NCBI RefSeq assembly: GCF_008831285.2
Contig: NC_045141.1
Coordinates: 27,145,315-27,209,314 of the forward strand
Length of the DNA: 64,000 nt
Direction of reading: 5' to 3'
Origin: Nymphaea colorata
Lineage: Eukaryota > Streptophyta > Magnoliopsida > Nymphaeales > Nymphaeaceae
Part shown: positions 50,470-62,889 of the stretch, one piece after another
How positions within the stretch are numbered: the stretch's first letter is position 1
How the letters are laid out: each line of letters opens with the position of its first letter
Made by a program: the position numbers and the translations under genes
The notes under the pieces: model-generated
Told to the model about the DNA's origin: nothing
The model's input: the letters and a program-made list of their open reading frames with translations, nothing else
The model's database searches: none

Positions 50470-53400
50470 ATGGATCTGAAAAGCGTGCAGGCCAGGTTGC
50501 CACCTGGTTTCAGGTTCCACCCAAAGGATGAGGAATTGGTGTGTTGCTACCTTTACAAGAAGATTGCTAATCAAGGTTTGTCTTGTGACAACTTGATGGA
50601 GGTGAACTTGCATGTGTGTGAGCCATGGATGCTACCAGGTATGCATGTGAAGACTTTCTTTCATTGTTTCTTGCCGTTGCTGCTGCTGTTGTTTCCTCTA
50701 TCATCATCAATGTTGCTGTTGTTTCTTGGTTTACGTTGATCATGACGTTTTCTGCGATACATATGATGTTGATGAAGATAAATTACGTTCAGGAATGCTG
50801 AGAGCAAATGCTTAAATCACGAAAAATGGATCCGCTGTTTCTGTCCTTTCGCTTTATCCATTTTCTCTTTTCTAAAAGAGAAAGGGCATATCCAGTCTGG
50901 TTCTTTGCTCGGGTGCCAAGGACGGTCATATCAGAAATTCCTATATATCCTTTCTACCATCCGAGTAGTTCCTGACGTTTTAAAGCCCCGTGAAGGGGAA
51001 AAAAAAAAAGAAGAAGCCCTGTGAGATTTCACTAGCAGCACGAGCACATCACTAATCAATGATCGTCTTTTCTTCTTCTGAAAAATATTTTTGGAAGTTC
51101 TTATGTTGCAAGAGAAAATAAAAGTGTTGATGAATGTTAACTCTGTTATGGCTACTCATTATTGATGAATATGATGGTGGGTGAAACATATGAAATAGTG
51201 AAAGTCTAAAATTTATCTTTTTTATGGTTTAGTTCTCTTTTCCATTTTTCTCGTGGCCTTCTTCTGCTTACACAAAAGGGGTTGATCGAAATTCTTAATC
51301 CGTTCAGGACAATTAACGCGGCGAGTTTACTGTTTGACTGAGAATTGTCCTATGAAAAAATTTATGTCTATAGAGGGCTTAGTACTAGGTTAAGTTGGGC
51401 GGGTCTGCCTAAGCCTTATGCTGAAGACAGGCATGTCAAGCCCAAGCTTTTCTCTCTTTGTGCGGGCATGATTTTGGCATTCATGTGGTGCTATGCTTCC
51501 GATAAAGAGTTTGTACGTGTCCGACTTAGGAAGTTGATTGGTACCAAGATTACTGTCGGAGTTCACCTTTGTGCTGATTTTATCTGGTTCTGCTGAAATG
51601 CTGATCTTGTATGTTTTGCTGAGCTTTCCTTTGAAAGACACCCTCGTAAGGCATAGCGATCGGGGCTTCCCTTCAATTAGAAGAAGAATAACATATTAGC
51701 TACTTTTCTCTGACTCAGCCAGGCAACGGTGGGCAGAGTTGAACAACTCTGCATCACGCTGACCAGGTTGACACATGATAGATACTTCCTAAGCAATATC
51801 TCCTTAATTTACCAAGCCAATTGGCTTCACTTCTGGGCAGCTAGAAAATTCTGGTTAAAGAGTATTACGTATATAATTTTAACTTTTCAAAGGCACCAAT
51901 AAATGAAAAAAAATTTGCTCAGAAATATAAGTGAAGACACTTGCCGATACATAGTCGAACACCTGGACCTATGGTGATTGGAGAGACCAGTGATCGCTGA
52001 TCATTAACTCCCTGCACCACATAGCACCTGCTACAGAGGTCGAGCCCACATGAATGGCTCAAGGCTCCATGTGTTGATGACCATTACGATGATGATGACA
52101 GATAGGAGAGAGGCTGCCAGGGTCGGCAATCACAATCATACACGAAAATGATAGATTATACTTTGCTCTCCTGTTTAATTAATTAAAGCACGGTTGGCTG
52201 AGATCCAAAAAATAAAAAATGGATCTCATGTTTTGCCCCATTCTCTCCACGATCTTTGTGACAGATTCAGTTATGTTCTTATTGCCAAATGCCTTCTTAA
52301 TTCTTGTACACACAAGGGACGTTTTTTCCCCATGACAAGTAGGTTCATTAATTTCGTTGATTACTGAATTCGTGTATCACTGGGTAACTTAAGAGAGTTT
52401 AAATAAGACACCGAACTAGACAGACTCCATTATTCTTTGCTTTTGAAAAAATTGCATCACGTTTTCGTTTCCCATTTGAAGCCCCTAGATTCTTTGTTAA
52501 AGTACTGCTCTCTCTTTCTATATACGTGCGAGTGTGTGCATGTGTGTGTGAGATAATTAAAATTTGTCAGTTAAATTATTGAGACAACTGAAATGTCTCT
52601 CTACCCCTTTTTTTTCAAGTGTTCTTTCGTGTTGCATTATGATGAGAAAAGTCGAGAGAAATAGTAGAGTTGGTAGATGCACGGATGTGGAGTTTCAAAG
52701 CAACTCTGAACCTGAGGGGTGAGGGGAAGGGGGACGGTTTTGACCGCTCATGGATTGCCAAAAAGTAGTTATTTATATAGAGAGCGCACCTATCTCAGAT
52801 TACTTACATAAAGCACAAAAACAAGCCTACTTACATTCAGGTTAAAAACTATTTTAAACCAAAAAAAAAAAAAAAATCAAAATGCTAACATATGTAAAGA
52901 ACGTGTATGTACTAGGTGACTAAGGTCAGGGACCAAAACTAGTTCACCTAAATTCATGTTAAAAAATAATTTAAACCAATAATTAACATGCTAACACGTT
53001 TATTATGGTTACTAATTTAGTACAAAACATGTTTTCATTCAAATTATTTTCATTTTACTACTAAAATTTTAGTGCTTTTACAAGCTATTAATTTTTTAAT
53101 TAAATAACACATTTAAAGCCCATAAAACGATTATCTCAATATATGTTTTTCAAAAAAATAAATTTTAAGATCTTGTTTATAAGGTTAGATTTCATAAACA
53201 ATATATTGCTAGTCTATAATTTTTTTTTAGTCCCTCACCAAAGTGGTTTGGGTCATTTGGGACCAGCTTTTGGAACTTTTTTTCCTCTTACTTTTCCACT
53301 TATATATATTTTTGTCTCTCTCGTTCTTTCTTTTTGTTGTCTCCTTTTGCAATAATTGCCTTTGCGATTGGTGAAAATGCAGTCTTATTTTTAGACTATA

Positions 53401-56310
53401 TAATGTATTGTAAAGTTTATTGATTTTGTGCTGTTAATTGTGTTAATCAACTTTTAACCATCAAAAAGACTATGTATGTGTTTGAGATTTTTCTTTTCTT
53501 TTTCATTTTATTTTGACTACATAAAAATGTATAACCTGTGATTTTTGCATTTGCATGACAGCCTCTCTCCTATCTGTACACATGAAAAAGATGTAGTCGT
53601 AAGGTAAACCGGTTCCAACTTCTTTTTGCCGGAAAATCCATTAATATCAACCTTTCACTTCTGTCACGTCGGGATCGCAGTCTCTTTCTCTCTCTCAATC
53701 ATGCTTACACAGCCATGTGGATACATATAATGGAAAGGGGGTCCAATTTCTTTTTCTTCGAGAAGTTCTTATTCTGTTAAGCTGTTGCTTTCGGATGGTT
53801 TTTGTCATTCGACTTGTAATTATACTCCGGGTTCATCTCCACTGTTCCGCTAGCTGCGTAAAATCGCAATGATCATATAGAGCTGCATAATCAATGAGGG
53901 GATATTCTGGAAATATTCCCAAAAAAGGGGAAGATAATTATAATGTGTTATTATCCGACAGATGGTGATGGTTTTAGCTTTTTGGCGCATTTTCTAGACT
54001 TATTTAATATTATATTTCGCATGGCTTTAATTCAGCTCAGTTATTTTTTCCTGTTCTGATAAAGGAAAAGTATTGCACTTCGGGAAGTTTGTCAGATAAA
54101 GCATGCAGGAACATCATTTTGTGCCAGCTGTCTTTTGCCCTTTTTTCCACTTGATATTAGTTTTCGTGATAAGTATGCTGAAAAATGGTCAAAGATTGTC
54201 TCATATGGCATGACAGCGTATTGTCGTCAAAATAGGAGATAGTGCACTGCATGAGGACTCGTGCTGATGTGTTTTAAGATCCTAATATGGAATCCTTACG
54301 TCTTTATCAATCTTGCTTTAGTGGAAGCACAACTTGGTGTTAATGAATGGTACTTCTTCACCTTCCGGGATCGAAAATATGCCACGGGATCACGAACCAA
54401 CCGAGCGACCAAGGAGGGATACTGGAAGGCCACGGGGAAAGATCGGACGGTGATCGATCCAGCGTCCAATATGATCGTCGGGATGAGGAAGACACTGGTT
54501 TTCTACCTTGGGAGAGCCCCACGGGGTGCTAAGACCAGGTGGGTCATGCACGAGTTCAGGCTTGAGACCCCCTATTCACCTCCAAAGGTACGTGATTGAT
54601 ATTGCTGCTGCTACTTTAGCATAATTAGCAGTTCTACTTTTGTATTTTTATGTACATAAGCAAGTAATCTTTTTCACCCATATGTCCACGCTTCACCCAT
54701 GCAGAACATAATTCATGCATGCATGCAGGCACATACATTAATTATCGGTGTATTTTGATCTGTTCTTTGGAATCCAACCTGGCCAATTAGGCCATGGCTG
54801 AGCTTAATAGCATATACTATACCATGAAATCCAGCTTCTGCAAGCAGAAGGCAGAGCGGGCAAGCTAATCCAAACCCAAGTGCTAATTGAACTCAGATTT
54901 AATTGCAGTATTTACCCATTGGATCCAGGAAAATATATGTACGCGTAAAAAGAAAGTTGAAAACCAAGGGCATCACCATGAGTTGATGGGCCGATTCACA
55001 CAGGTGTCACGTATGAAGCAATTCTTTGAAAAGTAGATGAAAACTATTAACTGACTTTCAAAAATGGTTTGTAAACATGGTCATATACAGGCCGCCTGAA
55101 CACGACGTTTTAATTTATCTCCACAATGGTGCTTTTTTAGTGCTGCTCATATTCCAGGTGTAACCATTGGACGGAAGTCCTTTTATGAGCGAGAAAGAGG
55201 GAGAGAGACAAACAAAACAGCAGCTTAGAGACAGACATGTTGTCTGAAGTTGGGCAGAAATTTAGGACTCCAAAATACTTTCATGATGACAGTGATCTTT
55301 GTTCGGACATTAAAGAGCAAGACTTGAAAATCGTGAACCTTCCTTCAAAAGAATATGTTCTTCTACATAGTTCAAATCTCTCACCAAAAGCAACAGAGCC
55401 ATGTTGTCCATGGAAAACACCACTGATCTCTGAATATGTACCAGACCAACCGGACCAAAAAGAAGATCATGGCAGAAGATCACGTGCCATGATCCGTGAC
55501 ATTTCTTAACTTCCTCACGACCCCGAAGAGGTCCAGGTCCAGGCCCTTCATCGTGCCCCCCAGTTCCTAGTTAGATAAGGCTTCCATCTACAGGAGGATA
55601 AGAGTTTGATGCTCAGCCTGGTTTGGCATAACTGGATAGGGATTGCCCTAACTCAAGCTTGTCAAGAAAAGAAAATTGGTACCTTTATCAGCTGTTTAGT
55701 GACAGTAACAAGTTGTTACTTTATGAATCTGTGTCAAGGAATGAGACACTATTATACTAATCTACCTAAACTTTTGGAATAAATTTATAAAACAATAACA
55801 ATAGAACAATGACAAGGCCTCCTTACAGCTTTTCTTAGTTATGTTGGCATTTAGGTGTGGCATTTAGATGCAATTTCACAAACTTCTCCTTTTATGGCAA
55901 ATTCTACTTCTCTTTCTTGGGTGCGCCTTGTCCCTCTTTCTCTAATAATTGCTTTGATTTTCCCACAGGAGGATTGGGTGCTGTGCAGAGTTTTCCGCCA
56001 AAACCGTGGCTATTGCACGAGGATTGACATAGAGAATGAGCATGATAACATGGCTATGGCCCCATGCCACACCGATCCATTCCTCGATGCCAATAACGAC
56101 GATGGCTATGAGTGGCCTACTTACGTCACTACAGATTTCTCGCTCTACGGCTCGTGCAGCAATGTGATAAACTTAGGGGAGCAGCACATAGAGACCCTTT
56201 TCTCCCACCCTTCAGTGAAAGATGATGAAAGACTCGTGTTGTTTGAAGACATGAAGTTTGGAGAAAGCAGAGATGAAGAACAGCCCAGCATTAGTGGCAC
56301 AACACTTTGA
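50470..56310 (+). CDS. NAC-domain transcription factor, NAC21/22 (NAC1)-like, three exons
   Basis: Protein of 258 residues. Exons: 50470-50638, 54322-54587 and 55969-56310, all GT-AG. Exon breaks fall at the usual NAC positions. Subdomain A has [15 protein letters not shown] (10-24); the PKDEELV form is typical of the NAC1/NAC21/22 group. Subdomains C and D have [15 protein letters not shown] (72-86) and [10 protein letters not shown] (89-98), followed by GMRKTLVFY and [18 protein letters not shown]. Subdomain E has EDWVLCRVF (146-154). The remaining 104 residues are an acidic, poorly conserved activation region. NAC proteins bind CGT[G/A]-core sites as dimers in the nucleus; NAC1 relatives act in auxin and root signalling. 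Intron 1 (3,683 bp) is far longer than usual for this family. The microRNA164 target normally found in the third exon is not intact here. Confidence 0.95.
50639..54321 (+). other. Large first intron of the NAC gene
   Basis: A 3,683-bp AT-rich intron with no coding exon recognised. It contains a diverged direct repeat of roughly 60-75 bp near 52838-53010, built around a GTTAAAAA(C/A)TA..TTTAAACCAA core. Open frames such as 51345-51596 look like chance. Confidence 0.75.
52838..53010. repeat. Diverged direct repeat in NAC intron 1
   Basis: Two copies of a segment starting attca(g/t)gttaaaaa and including tttaaaccaa and atgctaaca, offset by about 120 bp, with an A-run in the first copy. Confidence 0.6.
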
Positions 56311-57240
56311 ATATGTGAATGGAAATTGGTTATAAGGCCACTGTCGTATGTGAAGGTTTCATTCACACAGATGTCAGCTTCATTGTTCATAGTTTACATC
56401 ATAGTCTACGTTTCGTTGTCTATATTTATGTAATTAATACAGAACAGGTTTAGTACTATAAGGCGTTTCATTTATTTGATTGGATTTTGTAGGAAATCGA
56501 GGGGTACTGATTTTTCTCCTTGGATTATTATTCCTTTTTTTTTTCGGTTTGTAAATCTCTGGTTTGAATTGTCCAGTACTTATTGTAAAAAAAATATATT
56601 TTGCGTGTGTTTATAATTCTTCATTTCACAGTCAAACAAGGCTTAAGTTGCATAAATTTGAGAGAAGTACTTTATCGGTGTAACATCAGCTGTATTATTA
56701 TTATTATTTGATTTGACTCGTAAACGCAGAAACTGGCGAATCTAGAAAATTTTACGTTAACCGAAAACATAAAAGTTCTTAATGAAGTATCTAGAATGCG
56801 TCTAGACGTTCAACCATCTTGGTTTACTGAAGATGATGAGAGATTGTGGTTCAGACGTGCGTCAGATTGGACATGTGGAAGGTGCATGTTTTAGCACCGT
56901 TTCAATTGGATGGCTTGACTGGCGAATATTCCACCAACAACAGGAAGGAATGGCCATGGCCATGGTGGCTGAGAAAAAGTCTCAATATAATCTACTCCCT
57001 CAAAGTTGTGTAAAACCCTTTGCGACAAGTTTGGCCTTCAGTGGCTCGACAGTTCCTGTGTAATTTGGTTTTAAAGACACACCAGCAACTAATGATATCA
57101 TATTTGGGGTGCAAGGCATGAGATCCCATGTATGGGTTTTTTCAAGAGCTTGTTCTTTGAGGCATGCTTATGCTTGAAAAATGTCAGAAAACACTTGGGT
57201 AATGTCAGTTAAGCTATGACTTTGGTAAAAGTGATGTCAA
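56311..57240. other. NAC 3' flank
   Basis: NAC 3' UTR followed by AT-rich sequence. No gene or repeat recognised. An open frame at 56833-57063 has no recognisable similarity. Confidence 0.45.
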
Positions 57241-57560
57241 CAAAACCTTTATTGACGTTTTCCGTCTACATGCTGTGCCAGTGTAGGTCTCTTCATCAAC
57301 GTGTTCCAAACGTCAGTGTAAACGTTAGTGCAGATGTGAGCACCTAGATGCCGATTGAATACACGTCAGTAAAAAAATCCGTTAATTAACAAACAAGCTT
57401 TACAGACATTTAAATAAAACTCTTTATCAATAAAAGCCTTTATCGACGTCCAAGTACGTCGATAAATTAAAGAACCAGCCTTATTCTTTATTGATGTCCG
57501 GTGAATGTCTGAAATCATTTTGACTGCCGTTCATCCTAACGTCCGCCCGAACGTCAAAAA
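57241..57560. mobile_element. CACTA-like subterminal repeat array
   Basis: The motif TTTAYYGACGT recurs in both orientations: TTTATTGACGT near 57248, ACGTCAGTAAA near 57363 (reverse), TTTATCGACGT at 57439-57449 and ACGTCGATAAA at 57456-57466 (reverse), with diverged copies near 57292 and 57487. Dense short motifs in both orientations near an end are typical of CACTA (En/Spm) elements. No CACTA terminus was found, so the class is inferred. Confidence 0.5.
57439..57466. repeat. Perfect 11-bp inverted repeat
   Basis: TTTATCGACGT (57439-57449), a 6-nt loop, then ACGTCGATAAA (57456-57466). It is part of the CACTA-like motif array. Confidence 0.85.
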
Positions 57561-57571
57561 ATATCTAGTTA

Positions 57572-57575
<4 letters not shown>

Positions 57576-57627
<52 letters not shown>
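57576..57627. repeat. Long TA microsatellite (about 52 bp)
   Basis: An uninterrupted TA dinucleotide run, the longest pure microsatellite in the window. Confidence 0.95.
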
Positions 57628-57629
<2 letters not shown>

Positions 57630-57929
57630 TGGTGAAGTCTATCAAGGCCTGAAGATGTTGGCTGCGGTGATGAGGGAGCACTAGAGTGGTCAGCGTCATC
57701 ATGAGGAGCGGATTTTGGTTGAGCCGTGTGATCAAGTTCTATGGACGTTGAGTCTCCGCGTCTAAACAAGGTGGTGATTCCTTGTTTGAAGGAGGATCAA
57801 AAGGATCTTTCTGTAAATTGATCTTTATTTAAGACAATGGAGGCGTTCTTTGTTCTATTTGCTTTTTGAAATGGCGAGTCATTTTCATTAAAAGGGACAT
57901 GACATGGCTACTTGTTAATAGAGCTGGGC

Positions 57930-57990
57930 ATCGGCTAGCTGGGTGAGAGTTGGTTTCAGGCCCGCCTGCTCGAGTTTCAATACCCGGTTC
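57930..57990 (+). mobile_element. Possible tRNA-derived SINE head (weak)
   Basis: TAGCTGGGTGAGAGTTGG from 57936 is loosely A-box-like, and GTTTCAATACC (57974-57984) is B-box-like, 38 nt apart. The weakest of the three SINE candidates; it could be another repeat class. Confidence 0.25.
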
Positions 57991-60200
57991 GGTGCTTAAG
58001 CTTACTTTAGAAAGGCATACCTCTTAGAGAGTTAGATATGAACAATCCGGTTCCTTGAAAAATAGTATTGCATATGGTGATTTCGTATCCTATAACACTT
58101 GAAGGCAACCGATTGAAAGAAAAGCGTCCAGTCAGATGAATGAGAGGCATGCTTAATTAGCTAGGCTGAGTTCTACTATTAGGGAAGCTTGCCTTCGAAG
58201 CGTATTGCTCGGGTGTATGTTAGGTAATAACAAATTCACCACCTCGCACTCCTTGGATAGTGCGTCGACATTGAGTGAGCACCATGGTATAAATAGCTTT
58301 AAATGAGAGAAGCAATGGCTTTTTGCAGCTCTTTTATGTGCATAAAATTTCGTGCATCATGGTTAATGATTAATGATGAAAATGCCTCTGTTTAATAAAA
58401 AAAGAAGTTTTTTGTAAAAACAAAAAAGAAATAAAAAAAGTAAAAAGACTCAAAATGACATTTTTTATCAATAATTTAAAAAATATCCCTTTCTTTTTTT
58501 TTGGTGTACGTTTTTTTTTTTCAGTTGATGATTTTGCAATTATTTCCTTTGTTATTTTCTCTGTCATTAATTGGATTAGTTTTTCATTCTTCATTTTCAA
58601 TTTTCTTCTAATTGTTCGCAGGATTAAGGAGAAATCTTCTCTTTCGCTGCATGTATTCGATTCCATCAATTACATGGTCGTTACAAGATTTGGAATGAAC
58701 AGACTAACCAGATACGAGTTTCCATGATTTGAGGAGATTATCGCTGCAGTAGCTGGCGGCTTTGTCGTTATCCTCATGGCTGCCACCAGCTTTATTTCCG
58801 GCATTATGAATCTTCATCTGCATGACTCGCGGTAGAGTTAATACTTTCCTGAGTGCTGCTCTGAGAGAAGTGTATTTCACCATCACCAAACCCTCGAATG
58901 CAGCCTCAGAGTTTGTTTAATTCGGTCTTGTAATGCCATCGTTTGGCAGGTGGATCCTCTATGCTGAATGTATTAGAAAGTAACTAGCTTTTTATCGCTA
59001 GTAACAAAGGATGATTGATTAAAATTAATACTAATGAAAATGCAGCTTTACTTTTACATGTGAATTAATTTAAACCATGTTTAAATGCCTAGCGAATTGG
59101 TGTGTTCAACAATGCGCTCAACTGCCCTAATAAAAAAAGAAAAAGAAATCAGCAAACAAGAACTGCCTTCTCTTTTTACTGCCAGCAAGACTACTTTGCC
59201 AAAGATTTGCCTTGAAAAAGAAATGCTCAAAACTTTTAACGAACCATGGAGAAATTCAAGAGCGATCTTTTCATAGGCGTTTGCCTCCAATTGGGTGGAC
59301 TTTTCTATTCTCTTGAATGACACCTGCTTAGGCTTATAGCGCAAGCAGGTGTGAACGAAGCGGAAGGGAGAATGCCGGCTTGAGTAACGCAAACATTGGT
59401 GAGAATCCAATGCCCCGAAAATCTAAGGGTTCCTGAAATAGTATAATCAACAGCAAGCAAAAAGGGGGCTTTCTGTGATTTTTGTCCCCACAAACACATA
59501 ATATAATTGCGATAAAAAAAAGTTCGGCTTTTTTTGACAACCCAAGCCTGAGTGAGGGTACTAGGAAGAGGGAGAGAGAGGGAGGTCATCCGCCTCCTTC
59601 TAGTCATCCGATGCAAAAGGCACATAAACACATGCAGTCGTTACATTTGAACGCCTGATATATATCAAATAGACAGTTGAATAAATGAAATTTATACATG
59701 AGCATGCTCTTGTCCTACCAACAAAAGCAGACCACCTTTTCCTGTAGTCCTTTATTTAAATCTTTATTTCTTATTACCAATGAAGTATTTTAGTAAGAGG
59801 CAAGTGGAGTTGTCCAAAGTCCACAAAAATTTGCTGGACTCTTTTAGAAATTTTTAAATTCTAAGAGGCACTTATATAAATAAAAAGCAAATTTTTACTT
59901 GAAAATTTCTGTTGGTTTTTGGAGACTCATAGTTACTGTTGGAGCTGGTTCTGCTGTTTTGGGAAATTTTCGCTCGAAAAGGCCATGCCTAATGTGATTC
60001 CTGATCGAACTAGGAGTTGAGTTTCATAAAACTTCTTTGAACTCGACTGCTTTATTCAAGGTCGAGAAATATATTTGAGCGAGTGTGGTCCTTTCTATAT
60101 CGACATTGTCGAAAGTGCCTACTGCGACACATTAGGTGAAATTTGTTTGTTCAGACCAATAACGTATACGGTTGCTCTTTTTGGTCATGGGCTTCGCTTG
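57991..60200. other. Intergenic sequence without recognised gene
   Basis: AT-rich, with T-rich stretches near 58490-58520. Frames such as 58370-58669 (minus) and 59305-59631 (minus) are low-complexity or lack any recognisable similarity. Confidence 0.45.
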
Positions 60201-60204
60201 TCGA

Positions 60205-60415
60205 GCCAGCCTCCACTGGTGATGGCCGGTACTCGCAGGTTTGTAGCGCTGACTTGCTCACCGGTATAGCTAACCTCCACCGGCGATCTTAGTCGCCAGT
60301 ACTTATTCAGGCTATAGCAATGACTCTTGTCACGGTTAAACATCTACACCGGTGATAGTTTACACAAAAAAGCCATTCTCGCCTTTGTAAATCTATACTG
60401 GTGATGCGCTCACTG
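60205..60415. mobile_element. Second CACTA-like subterminal repeat array
   Basis: The motif CT(C/A)(C/T)AC(C/T)GG(C/T)GAT recurs near 60211, 60275, 60343 and 60393, with a partial copy near 60259, at spacings of about 50-70 bp. Accompanying GGCCGGTACT and GTCGCCAGTACT phrases are also repeated. CACCGGTGAT-type motifs are common near the ends of plant CACTA elements. No terminal CACTA sequence was found. Confidence 0.5.
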
Positions 60416-62319
60416 CTAGTTAGAATTTATTATTTAAAAGTTGCATTGATATAAGATTTTGATTGTGATTAAAAGCGGATATAGGTTTTCTTTTTGTTGA
60501 TATTTGAAACCATATTTGTGAACTTTCAATAGATCATATATGATGGTAAATCCAGTTCAATCTGATTTGTTGGATGGAATGCAATTGATCCAATTTCCCT
60601 CTAGAAATCAATTTTCTGTCGCTATTTTTCAAAACTTTGTCTGCCGACGAAACTAAAAAAATTGACCCGCTACATTCAATGTGATAATCACACAAACTCT
60701 GTGCAAACCTTCCTTGCTTGCAGATAACCATGCTCTCGGAAATGCAGTCTTGTTTATGTTGTATGATAATCATCAGAAACACCATTCAGACTGTTTACTG
60801 CATGAACAACGTTTACGTTGCCTAAAGATGAAGGCTACAAGAACTCAAACAAACAGAGTGGAGTTCACTTGTTCTACATTGTTTTCGCCTGAACTTGAGA
60901 GAATAAGATCATACTAGAGAGATTCATTTGCTTTTCTGTTTGTAGTCACTACGTAGAGCCAAGGAGCTTCATCGAGCCAGCAAAAGCTGGGGTGAACTTA
61001 TGGGTCGAAATGTCTCCGCAACCATATTTCCTTATGATCAGCTAGCTTGCTGCTTTTCTCGTAGCTAGGTAAATATTCAAAATGGACAACACATAAAATA
61101 GCTACAAAAACAAAAGAAAACAATGAAGAATAAAGTTTACAGAACCAACCTGGTTTTTTGAATCGTTTGTAGATGAATTATTGTAAACCAAGATTAGTGG
61201 TGCTTCAGCTACACCCAAAAGGGTCGATTATTGCTGCTAGCAATTAGAAACTTCATGCCCAGGTTTTCTTTATTTTCAAATTTTATGAAAAAATAATACA
61301 TTTGGTTTTAAATTCTTAACTAATTAATTAATTATTTACATAGGTTGAACACGCCGTCCATCAATTTACTAATTATAAGCTAGCTAGAAAATACTGACAA
61401 CAATTTCGTTTGTGTTCTCAAAAAGGAGAGAGAGAAACCATTTGATAAGAAGTAGTCTCACTAATTCCCACTCTGAATAATTTGAGACGCCATTAGTTTG
61501 TCGAGTTCAGTTTATTCGCTTCCCCACTTTCACTTCATATGTCCACTTCATGTGCTGCATGATAACCACAGGAAAATTCCTGCATGCACCTTTCACAAAG
61601 TTAGTGGATTCGCTTCATAATTGGCCTAGATTTTAAGAGAATTTCAGGATAATAAAGGATCGAGATAATAACATATTTGCTCGTCATGATTACATTAAAG
61701 GAGCAATAGTATCAACTAAACTAACCAATATTGTCTATGATCCACTAATGGTGCGGTTTCAGTAAGACCGGCCTGTTTAGTTAATCGATTATATATAATG
61801 ACCGTTAAATTAACAAGCATACATCATCCAAAGTCAGTGTGAACAAAGTACAAAAACTCTATTAGTTAGCAAACTTTGTGAATCACAAGATCGATCTAGG
61901 ACTTTCAAAGCATTGGATTCCCACTTATTAAAGCACCCAATCATATGGATGAAATTAGTATTGACCTCATAGATCTGTCAATTGCGTGTTGATCCAGGAA
62001 GAAATTCATTAATAAGAGCCACTATTTCAAGAGTTTTTATCTTCCTTTCGTTAATTCAATCACCTCCCTCTTTTTGGCCACCCACCAAAATCGATCCGAC
62101 TTTTTCCCAAAGGGTTCTCTCTCGTGTGGATGAAAACTTGAGTTTCTGATGAATCTGCTTTTGTACGTGGTATTTCTTTAGAATATATTCCAATCAATCA
62201 CAACTTTTCCATGGTAATGGTAGTGATTGAAGTATTGATTGGAATTATTATCCTAAAGATTTACTTCACACAATTCTTTACCCTTTCCGCATTCTACACA
62301 CTTATGCTCTGGGTATTTT
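60416..62319. other. Intergenic sequence without recognised gene
   Basis: AT-rich, no coding region or defined repeat recognised on either strand. Confidence 0.45.
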
Positions 62320-62889
62320 TTATATGAACTGGCAATATTCCTTGAGATTTCTCTTTCCCATCAATGGTCCTTTTATTGCCCTAGTCTGTGGTGGCCTATC
62401 TGGCATTATCACTGTTTCTAGCCACCTTAAAATCTCCTCTTTACTTCCTTCTTTCGTTTTTAATGACAATGAATAGATGATTTGTCCATTTCTTGCTTCG
62501 TACATCCATACATTGGGTTCTTAGTATTGGTGTAGCAATTCTTCAAAAATTACTTCTAAATCTCTGGGCCTTTTCTTGATAAAGAAGTCCTTCATTTCTT
62601 GTAATAGTATCTCTTTCTGTGGCTGGTAATCTGATTGCACAAGCTCTTTTGTTAGTCCTATCTTGACGGCATATATGGCAGGAAGTATCCTGCCCTCAAA
62701 TATTTATGGTTGGGCAACATATATTTTTAGAAAGATAAGAGGTGTTTTTATCACTTCTAGGTACCGCTTTGCTGCTTTGCATAATTCTGGGATTTCTTCT
62801 AGTTCTTTAGCATTGCTGGTGTAAACAGTGTGAAGTAATCCATAACTGTGCACCATCTTTACTAAGTTTGGGTCTGTGTTTTTCCTCAT
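62320..62889 (-). pseudogene. Decayed reading frame of unknown origin (possible retroelement or virus-like relic)
   Basis: On the minus strand one reading frame carries coding-like sequence from about 62889 to 62320. It is interrupted by stops just after the 62704-62889 segment and at about 62521-62523. Coding-like sequence also continues upstream of 62889 after a frame change. The composition (balanced charged and hydrophobic residues, few low-complexity runs) looks like a real former protein of at least 185 residues. I do not recognise the family. A retrotransposon or an endogenous pararetrovirus-type sequence is possible, and a decayed host gene is not excluded. It is broken in at least two places and cannot encode an intact product. 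Confidence 0.4.

Noticed and set aside
58370-58669. Lys-rich minus-strand frame (99 codons)
   Set aside because: It is the translation of A/T homopolymer-rich DNA; low complexity and no domain.
59305-59631. 108-codon minus-strand frame
   Set aside because: No recognisable family, no splice or promoter context, and overlapping alternative frames of equal quality.
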